In this document: one piece after another, positions 1 through 8,278 of the stretch
Layout of the letters: each line of letters starts with the position of its first letter
How positions within the stretch are numbered: position 1 is the first letter of the stretch
Assembly (NCBI RefSeq): GCF_019112525.1
Contig: NZ_CP077800.1
Location: 2,914,001-2,978,000 of the forward strand
Length of the DNA: 64,000 bases
Direction: 5' to 3'
Origin: Modestobacter sp. L9-4
GTDB lineage: Bacteria; Actinomycetota; Actinomycetes; Mycobacteriales; Geodermatophilaceae
The notes under the pieces: generated by a model
What the model saw: only the letters and a program-made list of their open reading frames with translations
Databases searched by the model: none
What the model was told of the DNA's origin: nothing
Program-made: the position numbers and the translations under genes

Positions 1-1
1 C

Positions 2-979
2 GGCTTCTTCCTCACCATCATCGGGCTGGCCGACGCCGGCATCATCCGCCCGGGCAACCCGCTGATCAGCTTCGGCGTCAACGGGTCGCTGGCCGGCTGG
101 CCGATGCTCACCTTCGTCGTCGGCCTGCTGCTGACCAGCGTGCTGGTGGTGCGCAAGGTCCGCGGGGCGCTGCTGATCGGGATCATCGCCACCACGGTGT
201 TCGCGATCGTGGTCGAGGCGATCGCCGACATCGGCCCGCGCACCGGCGCCGACGGCACCGTGGCGGACGCCCACGGCTGGGCGCTGCAGGTGCCGACCTG
301 GCCGGGGCAGGTGTTCGACGTCCCGGACCTGTCGCTGATCGGCAAGTTCTCGCTGTTCGGCGGCTTCGACCGGATCGGGCTGCTCGCCGCTGTCCTGATC
401 GTCTTCTCGATCATGATCGCCGACTTCTTCGACACCGTCGGCACCGTGACCGCCGTCGGCGCCGAGGGCGACCTGCTGGACGCCGACCGCAACCTGCCGC
501 GCTCGCAGCCGGTGCTGCTGGTCGACTCCCTCGCCGCGGCCGCCGGTGGTGCGGCCAGCGTGTCGTCGAACACGACCTACATCGAGAGCGCCGCCGGCGT
601 CGGCGACGGTGCCCGCACGGGTCTGGCCAGCGTCGTCACCGGCGTGCTGTTCCTGGTCGCCACCTTCTTCACCCCGCTGGTGCAGGTCGTGCCCTCCGAG
701 GCCGCTGCACCGGTGCTGGTGATCGTCGGCGCGATGATGATCAGCCAGGTGCGCGACCTCGAGTGGGGCGACATGTCCCTGGTGATCCCGGCGTTCCTGA
801 CCATCGCGCTGATGCCCTTCACCTACTCGATCACCAACGGCATCGGCGCCGGCGTCGTCAGCTACGTGCTCCTGCGGGTCGCCACCGGGCGCCGCCGCGA
901 CGTGCACCCGCTGATGTGGGTCGTCGCCGTCGTCTTCGTCGTCTACTTCGCGCTGGACCCGATCCAGCAGCTCGTCTGA
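2..979 (+). CDS. NCS2-family purine permease, AzgA type (5' truncated)
   Basis: Inner-membrane uptake carrier for purine bases (adenine, guanine or hypoxanthine) of the AzgA/PbuG branch of NCS2. The frame is open from the window edge, so the N-terminal half is missing. Visible are six or seven hydrophobic segments, the family motif DFFDTVGTVTAVGAE (about nt 421-465) and the SSNTTYIESAAGVGDGARTG stretch typical of the branch. The C-terminus ends in a hydrophobic helix, as in complete family members. A strong hairpin follows the stop codon directly. The exact purine carried cannot be told from sequence. Confidence 0.86.
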   Translation, partial: GFFLTIIGLADAGIIRPGNPLISFGVNGSLAGWPMLTFVVGLLLTSVLVVRKVRGALLIGIIATTVFAIVVEAIADIGPRTGADGTVADAHGWALQVPTWPGQVFDVPDLSLIGKFSLFGGFDRIGLLAAVLIVFSIMIADFFDTVGTVTAVGAEGDLLDADRNLPRSQPVLLVDSLAAAAGGAASVSSNTTYIESAAGVGDGARTGLASVVTGVLFLVATFFTPLVQVVPSEAAAPVLVIVGAMMISQVRDLEWGDMSLVIPAFLTIALMPFTYSITNGIGAGVVSYVLLRVATGRRRDVHPLMWVVAVVFVVYFALDPIQQLV

Positions 980-984
980 CGAAG

Positions 985-1039
985 GGCCCCCTCTCCCCCC
1001 ACCCCTCGCAGGCTCGGGGCGGGACCCTGAGAGGGGGCC
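985..1039 (+). terminator. Stop-proximal hairpin, repeat family I, copy A
   Basis: Perfect 11-bp arms at 985-995 and 1029-1039 enclose a loop containing CTCGCAGGCTCG (1005-1016). The element starts right after the permease stop (TGACGAAGG). Related copies lie at 4101-4146, 13004-13065, 13681-13736 and 17494-17544. No U-tract follows, as is common for actinobacterial hairpin terminators. Confidence 0.75.
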
Positions 1040-1064
1040 GGGGGTGGCCGTGCGGGACGGATCG

Positions 1065-1093
1065 TTAGACAGGCTTCGGACTTCGGCTAGGGT
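1065..1093 (+). promoter_or_regulatory. Leaderless promoter of the MarR gene
   Basis: A -35 element TTAGAC (1065-1070) and a -10 element TAGGGT (1088-1093) are separated by 17 bp. The GTG start at 1101 lies 7 bases after the -10, so transcription would begin at or next to the start codon. No Shine-Dalgarno sequence is needed in this arrangement. Confidence 0.6.
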
Positions 1094-1100
1094 GGGCGCT

Positions 1101-1535
1101 GTGGCACGGACGACGTTGGACACCGCGGCGCTCGCCCACGACCTGCGCCTGGCCGTCATGCGCCTGTCGCGCCGGCTGCGCAACCAGCGGGTCGACACCA
1201 CCGTCACCCTCACGCACCTCGCCGCGCTGTCGACTCTCAAGCGCCACGGGCCGATGAGCCCGGGGGAGCTGGCCGCGCACGAGCGGGTGCAGCCGCCGTC
1301 GATGACCCGGGTCGTCGTCGCCCTGGAGTCCCAGGGCCTGGTCACCCGGACGCCGCACCCCACCGACGGGCGGCAGGTCGTCATCGGCCTGACCCCGGCC
1401 GCGGAGGACCTGCTCACCGAGGAGGTCCGGGCGCGCGAGGCGTGGCTGTCCGGCCAGCTGCAGCAGCTGACCGCCGAGCAGCGCGAGGTGTTGCGCCAGG
1501 CCGCGGTCATCATGGACGAGCTCGCCAGTGGGTGA
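1101..1535 (+). CDS. MarR-family transcriptional regulator
   Basis: Winged-helix repressor-type regulator of 144 residues, the usual MarR length. Helices leading to the wing are visible: LTHLAALSTLKRHGPMSPGE, then the recognition region VQPPSMTRVVVALESQGLV and the wing TRTPHPTDGRQVVIGLT. The C-terminal dimerisation helix is rich in Glu and Gln. GTG 1101 is chosen over a GTG at 1044 because it lies 7 bases behind a good -10 element and keeps the family length. The stop overlaps the MFS start (GTGA at 1532-1535), so regulator and transporter are translationally coupled. It probably controls that exporter. The ligand is unknown. Confidence 0.88.
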   Translation: MARTTLDTAALAHDLRLAVMRLSRRLRNQRVDTTVTLTHLAALSTLKRHGPMSPGELAAHERVQPPSMTRVVVALESQGLVTRTPHPTDGRQVVIGLTPAAEDLLTEEVRAREAWLSGQLQQLTAEQREVLRQAAVIMDELASG

Positions 1536-2926
1536 CGTCGACGGCTGCTGACCCCGCCCCGCGACCCGGCTCGTTCCGGGCGCTGCGCGCGCACAACTTC
1601 CGGCTCTACGTGTCGGCGAACCTGGTCAGCCAGACCGGGACCTGGATGCAGCGCATCGGCCAGGACTGGCTGGTGCTGCAGCTCTCCGGCGACAGCGGCG
1701 TCGCTCTGGGCGTCACCACCGCCCTCCAGTTCGGCCCGAGCCTGTTCTTCAGCTTCTACGGCGGCGTCCTCGCCGACCGCTACGACAAGCGCCGGCTGCT
1801 GATGGTGACGCAGGCCGTGATGGGCGTGCTCGCCCTCGCCCTGGGGCTGCTGGTGGCCACCGACTCCGTCGCGCTGTGGCACGTCTACCTGCTGGCGCTG
1901 CTGGTCGGGGTGGTGTCCTCGCTGGACACCCCCGTGCGCCAGTCGTTCGTCTCGGAGATGGTCGGCCCGGACCTGCTGGCCAACGCGGTGAGCCTCAACT
2001 CCACGGTGTTCAACGCCGCCCGGCTCGTGGGGCCGGCGGTGGCCGGTGGCCTGATCGCGCTCGCCGGCGGCAACACCGCCCCGGCCTTCCTGGTCAACGC
2101 CGTCAGCTTCGCCACCACGATCGCCGCGCTGGTGCTGATGCGGGCCGACGAGCTGGACCCCAGTCCACCGGCGCCCCGGTCCCGCGGCCAGCTGCGGCAG
2201 ACGCTGGCCTACACCCGCCAGCACCCGGACCTGATGCTGGCGATGGGCCTGGCGTTCACGCTGGGCACCTTCGGGTTCAACTCCCAGATCACCATCGCGC
2301 TGATGGCCCGCGAGGTGTTCGGGCTGGGTGCCGGTGCCTTCGGGCTGCTGTCGACGGCCTACGCCGTCGGGTCGCTGTCGGGTGCACTGCTGTCGACCCG
2401 CCGCAGCACCCGCCCGCTGCAGCGCTTCCTGATCGTCTCCGCGGTGGCCTTCGGCGTGCTGCTGGTCGTCAGCGGGCTGATGCGCAACTACTACGCCTTC
2501 GCCGCGCTGCTCATCCCGACCGGCGCCGCGGCCCTGGTGTTCAGCGTGGCCTGCAACAGCTTCGTGCAGCTCGGCGTCGAGCCGCAGTGGCGCGGCCGGG
2601 TGCTCGCGCTGTACTTCATGGCCTTCCTCGGCGGCACGCCGGTGGGGGCGCCGCTGATCGGCTGGGTGTCGGAGCGGCTGGGTGCGCCCTGGGGCCTGAT
2701 CAGCGGTGGGCTCGTGTGCGTCGTCGTCTCCGTCCTCGCCGGTGTGGTGCTGGCCCGGGGCCGCCGGGTGCGGCTGGAGATGCACGTCCTGCCGCCGCGC
2801 ATGCAGCTGCACGTGGCCGCGACCACGCCGCCGAACCAGGTCGCGGTGCTCGCCGAGGAGGCCGACGGCGGCGTCCCGGCGGAGGCCGTCCTGGGCGATC
2901 AGGTGGCGCGCGACCCGGCTCGCTGA
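1532..2926 (+). CDS. MFS transporter (multidrug/siderophore exporter type)
   Basis: Major facilitator carrier of about 464 residues with 12 predicted membrane helices, from FRLYVSANLVSQTGTWMQRI onward. This N-terminus is typical of the EntS/DHA3-like exporters. The loop motif ADRYDKRRLL between helices 2 and 3 is the MFS signature A region. The start is the GTG at 1532, overlapping the MarR stop, because the protein begins naturally 20 residues before the conserved NFRLY region. Its coupling to a MarR regulator suggests export of a toxic compound sensed by that regulator. The substrate cannot be named. Confidence 0.87.
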   Translation: MTSTAADPAPRPGSFRALRAHNFRLYVSANLVSQTGTWMQRIGQDWLVLQLSGDSGVALGVTTALQFGPSLFFSFYGGVLADRYDKRRLLMVTQAVMGVLALALGLLVATDSVALWHVYLLALLVGVVSSLDTPVRQSFVSEMVGPDLLANAVSLNSTVFNAARLVGPAVAGGLIALAGGNTAPAFLVNAVSFATTIAALVLMRADELDPSPPAPRSRGQLRQTLAYTRQHPDLMLAMGLAFTLGTFGFNSQITIALMAREVFGLGAGAFGLLSTAYAVGSLSGALLSTRRSTRPLQRFLIVSAVAFGVLLVVSGLMRNYYAFAALLIPTGAAALVFSVACNSFVQLGVEPQWRGRVLALYFMAFLGGTPVGAPLIGWVSERLGAPWGLISGGLVCVVVSVLAGVVLARGRRVRLEMHVLPPRMQLHVAATTPPNQVAVLAEEADGGVPAEAVLGDQVARDPAR

Positions 2927-2982
2927 CGGTCGCACTGAGCGTCCGCGTTGTGACTCGGCGCTGACGGCGATACCGTCGCGGG

Positions 2983-3516
2983 GTGCCCCCTCCAGGGTCG
3001 GTCTCCGAAGACACCGGGGCGTCGCTGCTGCAGATCGGCGGCCTCGCCGCGTTGGTCGCCATGGGCGCGCTCCTGCTCGCGCTGCTGGTGCGCCTCGTCG
3101 TCCGGATGAGCCGCGCCGCCGCCGCTGACGAGCCCGCGCCGCCGCCCCCGGCCCCCGCGCCGCCCCGGGTCGCCGGCCCGGCGACCCCGCGGCCGGCCGC
3201 CGCCGGGCACCACCCGGTGGGCCGCCGCAGCCCCGGCACCGGGGCGCAGCGGGCCGTGACCGGCCCCCGCCGGCCGCTGCAGATGGTCGCCGCCGACCTG
3301 CGCCGGCTCACCGGCGAGCTGTCGATGGTGCCCGGCGGGCTGTCGGCCGAGCGCCGTCGCGACCTGCTCGCCGCCTACGACGACGTCCTGATGGAGGCCG
3401 CCGAGCTGCTGCAGGTGCCGCACCGGCTGCGCACCGAGCCGCCGGCCACCCGGGAGCTGGAGCGGCTGCGGCTGCTCAGCCAGCTCGAGGCCGCGGGCCT
3501 GGTGGTGTCCGGCTGA
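2983..3516 (+). CDS. Uncharacterised single-pass membrane protein
   Basis: A 177-residue protein of unknown function. It has a short N-terminal tail, one membrane helix (about residues 16-40, GGLAALVAMGALLLALLVRL), a Pro/Ala-rich linker and a C-terminal alpha-helical domain (about 100-177) rich in Arg, Leu and Glu, likely cytoplasmic. A TACCGT -10 hexamer (2971-2976) lies exactly 6 bases before the GTG start, indicating a leaderless transcript. Its stop overlaps the proposed start of thpR by one CTGA. I recognise no family. Confidence 0.65.
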   Translation: MPPPGSVSEDTGASLLQIGGLAALVAMGALLLALLVRLVVRMSRAAAADEPAPPPPAPAPPRVAGPATPRPAAAGHHPVGRRSPGTGAQRAVTGPRRPLQMVAADLRRLTGELSMVPGGLSAERRRDLLAAYDDVLMEAAELLQVPHRLRTEPPATRELERLRLLSQLEAAGLVVSG

Positions 3517-4121
3517 GCGAGCCGGACCCGCCCACCGCCGGCCGGCTGTTCCTGGCCGTCGACCCGCCACCGGCCGCCGTCAGCGACCTGGACCGCGCGC
3601 TCGCCCCGCTGCGTGCGGCGCCGGGCGCCCCGCACTGGACGCCGCCGGAGCGCTGGCACCTCACCCTGGCGTTCCTCGGCCAGGTGCCGGCGCCGCTGCT
3701 CGCGCCGCTGACCGCCGCCGTCGGTGCCGCGGTCGAGGGTGTCACGGCGCTGTCGCTCCAGCTGACCGGGGCCGGGCGGTTCGGCTCGCGCCGCCGTCCG
3801 GCCGTCTGCTGGGCCGGGCTGGCCGGGGACGTCGCCCCGCTGACCGCACTGGCCGGGCGGCTGGCCGACGCGGCGCGCGCCGTGGGCCTGCCGGTGGAGG
3901 ACCGGCCGTTCCGGGCGCACCTGACGGTCGGGCGCTGGCGCGCCGGGCAGCCCGCCGACCCCGACCTGCCCGACCGCCTGGCCGGCCACCGCGGCCCGGC
4001 CTGGACGGCGTCGGAGGTGGTGCTGTGGCGCAGCCACCTGGGCGCCGCCCCGCGCTACGAGCGGGTCACCGCCTGGCCGCTGGAGCAGCCCGCGGCCTCC
4101 GGCCCTGCTGCCGGGGCCTGA
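3513..4121 (+). CDS. thpR: RNA 2',3'-cyclic phosphodiesterase (LigT/2H family)
   Basis: Enzyme of the 2H phosphoesterase superfamily that opens 2',3'-cyclic phosphates on RNA ends. Both HxT motifs are visible: HLTLAFLG (His codon near nt 3657) and HLTVGRW (near 3919). The N-terminal RLFLAVDPP is typical. No ATG, GTG or TTG exists in frame upstream of this segment. The best start is CTG 3513, overlapping the previous stop as CTGA; the next GTG at 3684 would remove the first HxT motif. The last codons lie inside the left arm and loop of the hairpin at 4101-4146. Length of about 202 residues is near the family norm. Confidence 0.8.
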   Translation: MSEPDPPTAGRLFLAVDPPPAAVSDLDRALAPLRAAPGAPHWTPPERWHLTLAFLGQVPAPLLAPLTAAVGAAVEGVTALSLQLTGAGRFGSRRRPAVCWAGLAGDVAPLTALAGRLADAARAVGLPVEDRPFRAHLTVGRWRAGQPADPDLPDRLAGHRGPAWTASEVVLWRSHLGAAPRYERVTAWPLEQPAASGPAAGA

Positions 4122-4146
4122 TGCGGGCCTGCGGGGCAGCAGGGCC
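4101..4146. terminator. Convergent hairpin, repeat family I, copy D
   Basis: Perfect 12-bp arms at 4101-4112 and 4135-4146. The thpR stop codon lies in the loop and the FtsX permease stop (minus strand) abuts the right arm, so one hairpin serves both convergent genes. On the minus strand it begins immediately after the stop, like the other family members. Confidence 0.75.
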
Positions 4147-4149
4147 CTC

Positions 4150-6825
4150 CTAGGCGTCCTCGCGCAGCACGGACGCCGGGTCGGCCCGGTCGGCGGCCCG
4201 CTGGGCGTAGAGCGCGGCCAGGGCGGCGACGACCAGGACGACGACCACGCTGCCGGCCAGCGCCGACCACGGGACGTCGAGCAGCGGGGTGGGCGGGCGC
4301 ACGGTGTCGACGTCCAGCCGCCGGTAGACCAGCGCCACGGCACCGGCGGCGAGCACCCCGCCCAGCAGCGAGCCGAGGACAGCCACCCCGGCCAGCTCGA
4401 CCACCAGCGACCGCAGGTGGGCACCGCGGGTCAGGCCGAGCCGGCGGGCCATCACGTAGCCCGAGACCCGGGTGCGGGAGCGCGCCTCCAGGTACAGCAG
4501 CAGACCACCGACGGCGATGACCCCGACGAAGACGGCCAGCGCGGACAGGTAGCCGAAGGTCCAGGTGATGCCCAGGAAGTTGGCGCGCTGCTCCACCTGC
4601 GCGGGCTCGATCACGCGGGTGGTCGGCGCGCCGGCGTCCAGGACGGCCCGGACCGCGGGTGCGGTCGGGCCGTTGGTCCAGACCTCGGCGACGCGGGCCG
4701 CCCCGGCGCTGCGGGGCACCTCGGGCAGCCGGTCGGCGGCCACCAGCACCAGCGGGCTGTCGGCGCGCCGGCCGGGCAGCACCCGGGCCACGTCGACGAC
4801 CTGCGCCCCGAACGGCTCGTTGCCCACCTGGAGGTCGGGGTCGCCCGGCGACAGGCCGGTGGCGACCACCGGCACCCGGCCGTCGACCTCGGGTCCCTGC
4901 AGGGCGGCCATGAGGTCGGGCAGCGAGGAGTCGGCGAACGAGTCGTCCCAGAACGCGGTGTCCGCGAACGTGGTGGGGTCGACGGCGAGCACCTGCACGT
5001 CGGTGCGCGCGGGGGCGCCGCCGCGGCGGGCGGGGGCCACGGCGCTGCCGTCGTAGCGCACGACGAAGGTGCCGGCCGCGTCGACCGCCGGGGTCGGGGC
5101 GAACCGCGACACCGCGACCACGGCGCGCTCGGCCCCGATCTGCACGCCGACCTTGGCGTCCAGCGTGCGCTGCGAGCTGGCGGTCAGCGTCGCCGTGTAG
5201 CCCAGGACGGCGACCGGCAGGGTGATGGCCACCAGCAGCGTGCCGGTGGCCAGCCGGGCGGCGACGAGCCGGTTGACCGCGAGGAAGACGGCGGGGGAGC
5301 GGCGCCCGGCCCAGCGGCGCAGGCGCGGCAGCAGCGCGGTGCCCACCCGGCCCAGCAGGGCGGCGGCCCCGGCGATGGCCAGCAGCGGGAAGGCGACCAG
5401 CAGCCCGTTGACCTGGGCGACGTTGCCCTCGTTCGTGACGGCGTCCCGGCTGCGCAGCAGCACCCAGCACCAGCCGGCGGCGGCGAGCAGGGCGAGCTCC
5501 CACGGCACCTGGGCCGGCCAGCGGGGTGCTGCGCCCAGCGGGCGCTCGGCGGTGCTGCGGGCGCGGAGCCCGGCGACCACGGCGGCAGCGGCCAGCCCCA
5601 CGGCGAACGCGCCGACGCCGGCCCACACCGCGGCCGTGGTCGCCGAGGGGTCGAGGTCGTCGGCGGGGCCGAGCAGGGCGATGAGCAGCCGGGACACCGC
5701 CCAGCCCACGGCGGCACCCGCGAGCGCGGGCAGCCCGAGCTCCAGCGCGGCCTTGCCGGCCAGTGGTGCCGGGCCCACGCCGCGGGCGGCCAGCAGCCGC
5801 ACCTCGGTGGCCCGCCGGTCGGCCCAGAAGCTGCCGGCGGCTGCCACGAGCAGCAGGGCGAGCAGGCCACCGGCCACCGCGACCGGCACGACCGGACCCC
5901 GCAGACCGCGCTCGATCACGTCGGCCCGGTCGGCCGCCTCGGCCAGCCGGGAGCCCGGCAGGGTGCCGGTGATGCCGGGGATGTCCGCGGTCGCCTGGTC
6001 GGCGCGCGCCTGGTCCGCGAGCAGGGCGCGGGCGTCGGTCACCGACAGGCGCGCCGGGTCGGTGGGTGCCAGGCGCACCGCGGTCACGAAGGGCGCGCCG
6101 GCGGCCAGCCGGCCGAAGGTCTCCTCGTCGGTGGCCAGCAGCAGCTCCGGCGGCGGGGTGTTCGCGTTGATGTCGTTGGCGTAGAGCTGCCGGTAGTCAC
6201 ACCACGCGGCCGACGGCGTGGTGGCGTACAGCGCGACGTAGGTGCCGACCACGGTGACGGGCTGCGAGCTCACGGTGAGGGTGTCCCCGACCGTGAGGCC
6301 GTTGTCCTGCGCCCAGCCCTGCGGCACCCACAGGCCCTCGCCGTCGATCCGGTCGACCTGCTCGACGTCGTCCACCGCCCCGGGGCGGTAGAAGAGCGAG
6401 CTGCGGACGCCCGGGGTCCCACCCGCCGCGGTGCGCACCGGGACGGGCGAGGGGCCGTTGGTCCCCCCACCGAACGTCCCGGTGGCCATGACCGGGGTGC
6501 TGTCCCGGCCGGTCTGCGCCCACCCCTGGGCGAGCGTCGTGTCGATCGTCCCGGCGTCGAACTGCTGACCGGTGGGCCGGCCGTTCTGGTCGAACTGCCG
6601 GACGACGGCGCCGGTCTGCCCCCAGCCGGCCTCGGCGCAGTCCTGCGCGAGCTGCTGCTGGAGCGCACCGGAGCGGGCCGAGGACAGGAACAGCGGTGCC
6701 GAGGCCAGGGCGCAGGCCAGGATCGCCGAGGTCACCAGCACGGCGATGACGGCCGCGGGCTGGCGGAGGCCGAGCAGCGGGGCGCGGGTCCAGGGGGCCA
6801 GCCGCCACAGCGGTGGCCGGCTCAC
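4150..6825 (-). CDS. ABC transporter permease, FtsX/MacB-like
   Basis: Large permease of 891 residues with the duplicated FtsX architecture: a helix near residue 25-48, a large extracytoplasmic domain (about 50-300), a cluster of helices (about 305-540), a second external domain (about 550-740) and three final helices. It begins with GTG 6825, overlapping the stop of the upstream ATPase gene (GTGA). The gene order two ATPases then one permease suggests both ATPases serve this protein, possibly as a heterodimer. Such systems move lipids, lipoproteins or peptides, or transmit force to periplasmic partners rather than transport; the cargo is unknown. Confidence 0.85.
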   Translation of the reverse strand: MSRPPLWRLAPWTRAPLLGLRQPAAVIAVLVTSAILACALASAPLFLSSARSGALQQQLAQDCAEAGWGQTGAVVRQFDQNGRPTGQQFDAGTIDTTLAQGWAQTGRDSTPVMATGTFGGGTNGPSPVPVRTAAGGTPGVRSSLFYRPGAVDDVEQVDRIDGEGLWVPQGWAQDNGLTVGDTLTVSSQPVTVVGTYVALYATTPSAAWCDYRQLYANDINANTPPPELLLATDEETFGRLAAGAPFVTAVRLAPTDPARLSVTDARALLADQARADQATADIPGITGTLPGSRLAEAADRADVIERGLRGPVVPVAVAGGLLALLLVAAAGSFWADRRATEVRLLAARGVGPAPLAGKAALELGLPALAGAAVGWAVSRLLIALLGPADDLDPSATTAAVWAGVGAFAVGLAAAAVVAGLRARSTAERPLGAAPRWPAQVPWELALLAAAGWCWVLLRSRDAVTNEGNVAQVNGLLVAFPLLAIAGAAALLGRVGTALLPRLRRWAGRRSPAVFLAVNRLVAARLATGTLLVAITLPVAVLGYTATLTASSQRTLDAKVGVQIGAERAVVAVSRFAPTPAVDAAGTFVVRYDGSAVAPARRGGAPARTDVQVLAVDPTTFADTAFWDDSFADSSLPDLMAALQGPEVDGRVPVVATGLSPGDPDLQVGNEPFGAQVVDVARVLPGRRADSPLVLVAADRLPEVPRSAGAARVAEVWTNGPTAPAVRAVLDAGAPTTRVIEPAQVEQRANFLGITWTFGYLSALAVFVGVIAVGGLLLYLEARSRTRVSGYVMARRLGLTRGAHLRSLVVELAGVAVLGSLLGGVLAAGAVALVYRRLDVDTVRPPTPLLDVPWSALAGSVVVVLVVAALAALYAQRAADRADPASVLREDA

Positions 6826-7493
6826 GCCGGTGCCCCGTCGGTCAGGTGCCCGTCGCGCATGGACAGCACCCGGTCGGCCCGGGCCCAGGCCAGCTCGTCG
6901 TGGGTGGCGATCAGCACGGCCGCCCCGCCACGGGCGGCGTCGGTGACGGCGTCCAGCAGCCGGTCAGCGTTGCCGCGGTCCTGGTGGGCGGTGGGCTCGT
7001 CGGCCAGCAGCACCGCCGGGCGCAGCAGCAGGGCCCGGGCGACGGCGACCCGCTGCTGCTCACCCAGGGAGGCCTGGTGCGGGTAGCGGTCGGCGAGGTG
7101 GTCGACGCGGAAGTCGGTCAGCAGCGTGCGGGCGCGCTCCTCCTCGGCGGCGGCGGTGCCGCCCAGCCGGGCGGGCAGCAGCACGTTGTCGGCGAGGCTG
7201 AGGTCGGCGACCAGGCCGAGCGCCTGCGGGACCAGCGCCAGCTCCGGCCAGCCCAGCGAGATCGGTGGGCGGTCGGCCAGTGCGCCGAGGTAGTCCAGCC
7301 GGCCGGCGTCGGCGGTCTCCCAGCCGCACAGCAGCGCCAGCAGCGTGCTCTTGCCCGACCCGGACGGGCCGACGAGGGCCACGAACTCCCCGGCGTCCAC
7401 CCGCAGGTCGACCCCGGCCAGCGCGGTGACGGTCTCCGCGCCGCGGGAGAACCGCTTCACCAGCCCGGTGGCGGCGAACCCGCCGGCGCTCAC
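6822..7493 (-). CDS. ABC transporter ATP-binding protein (MacB/LolD type), first copy
   Basis: ATPase of 223 residues. Walker A is GPSGSGKST, Walker B is VLLADEPT and the H-loop is IATHDE. The signature region reads ASLGEQQRVAVARAL, with SLGEQ in place of the classic LSGGQ, so it departs slightly from the consensus while its partner is canonical. GTG 7493 overlaps the stop of the upstream ATPase gene. It is the second gene of the operon 8206 to 4150 and most likely pairs with its neighbour to power the FtsX-type permease. Confidence 0.88.
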   Translation of the reverse strand: MSAGGFAATGLVKRFSRGAETVTALAGVDLRVDAGEFVALVGPSGSGKSTLLALLCGWETADAGRLDYLGALADRPPISLGWPELALVPQALGLVADLSLADNVLLPARLGGTAAAEEERARTLLTDFRVDHLADRYPHQASLGEQQRVAVARALLLRPAVLLADEPTAHQDRGNADRLLDAVTDAARGGAAVLIATHDELAWARADRVLSMRDGHLTDGAPA

Positions 7494-8206
7494 GCGCTCA
7501 CCAGCCGGCCGTGGTCGAGCCGGACGAACCCGTCGGCGATCGCCATGACCCGCGGGTCGTGGGAGGAGATGACGAACGCGACGCCGGCGGCGGCGAGGTC
7601 CTCCATCGCGGCGAGCACCCGCTCGGCGGCCGCGGTGTCCAGCTCGGCGGTGGGCTCGTCGGCGACCACCAGGGCCGGGTCGCCGACCACGCCGCAGGCG
7701 ACGGCGAGGCGCTGCTGCTCGCCGCCGGACAGCTGCGCGGGGGAGTGGTCGGCGCGCTCGGCCAGCCCGAGGCGGGCCAGCAGCGCCAGGGCGTCGTCCT
7801 CGGTGACCGGCGCCCCGCGCAGCGAGGCGGCCAGCCGGACCTGGGCCACGGCGTCCAGGTAGGGCAGCAGGTTCTCACCGGGGCGCTGGAAGAGGTAGGC
7901 CACCTGCCGCTGGCGCAGCCGCCGGCGGGCCCGGGCGCGGAGCCGGTCGACCCGCTGCCCGGCGACGTGGACCTCGCCGGTGTCGGGGGAGTCGATGCAG
8001 GCCAGCAGCCGCAGCAGCGAGGACTTGCCCGAGCCCGACGGTCCGACCACCACGGTGACCTGCGCCCGCGGGATGGCCAGCGTCACGTCGTCCAGGGCGG
8101 TGACCGACTCCGTCGCCGTCCGGTAGGTCTTGCCCACGGACCGGCAGACCGCGGCCGGGGCAGGGGGTGCGCCGGGGGTGGACCGGAGGGCCTCGTCGTC
8201 GCTCAT
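7490..8206 (-). CDS. ABC transporter ATP-binding protein (MacB/LolD type), second copy
   Basis: ATPase of about 238 residues with Walker A GPSGSGKSS, a canonical signature LSGGEQQRLAVACG, Walker B LVVADEPTAELD and H-loop SSHDPR. ATG 8206 (protein start MSDDEALRST) is preferred to an in-frame GTG at 8239, because the extra residues are not conserved in such ATPases and a -10-like TACGCT lies at 8216-8221. It is the first gene of the operon and overlaps the next by GTGA. Confidence 0.87.
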   Translation of the reverse strand: MSDDEALRSTPGAPPAPAAVCRSVGKTYRTATESVTALDDVTLAIPRAQVTVVVGPSGSGKSSLLRLLACIDSPDTGEVHVAGQRVDRLRARARRRLRQRQVAYLFQRPGENLLPYLDAVAQVRLAASLRGAPVTEDDALALLARLGLAERADHSPAQLSGGEQQRLAVACGVVGDPALVVADEPTAELDTAAAERVLAAMEDLAAAGVAFVISSHDPRVMAIADGFVRLDHGRLVSA

Positions 8207-8278
8207 CGAGGCGAGAGCGTAGATGGCGGGCGCAACCACCCGTGTTGCATCTGGGTGACGTGTCCTGTTCTCGGCCGG

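Noticed and set aside
4417-7086. Plus-strand open frame of about 890 codons opposite the FtsX permease
   Set aside because: Low-complexity translation and no family signal, whereas the minus strand encodes a typical permease and ATPase.
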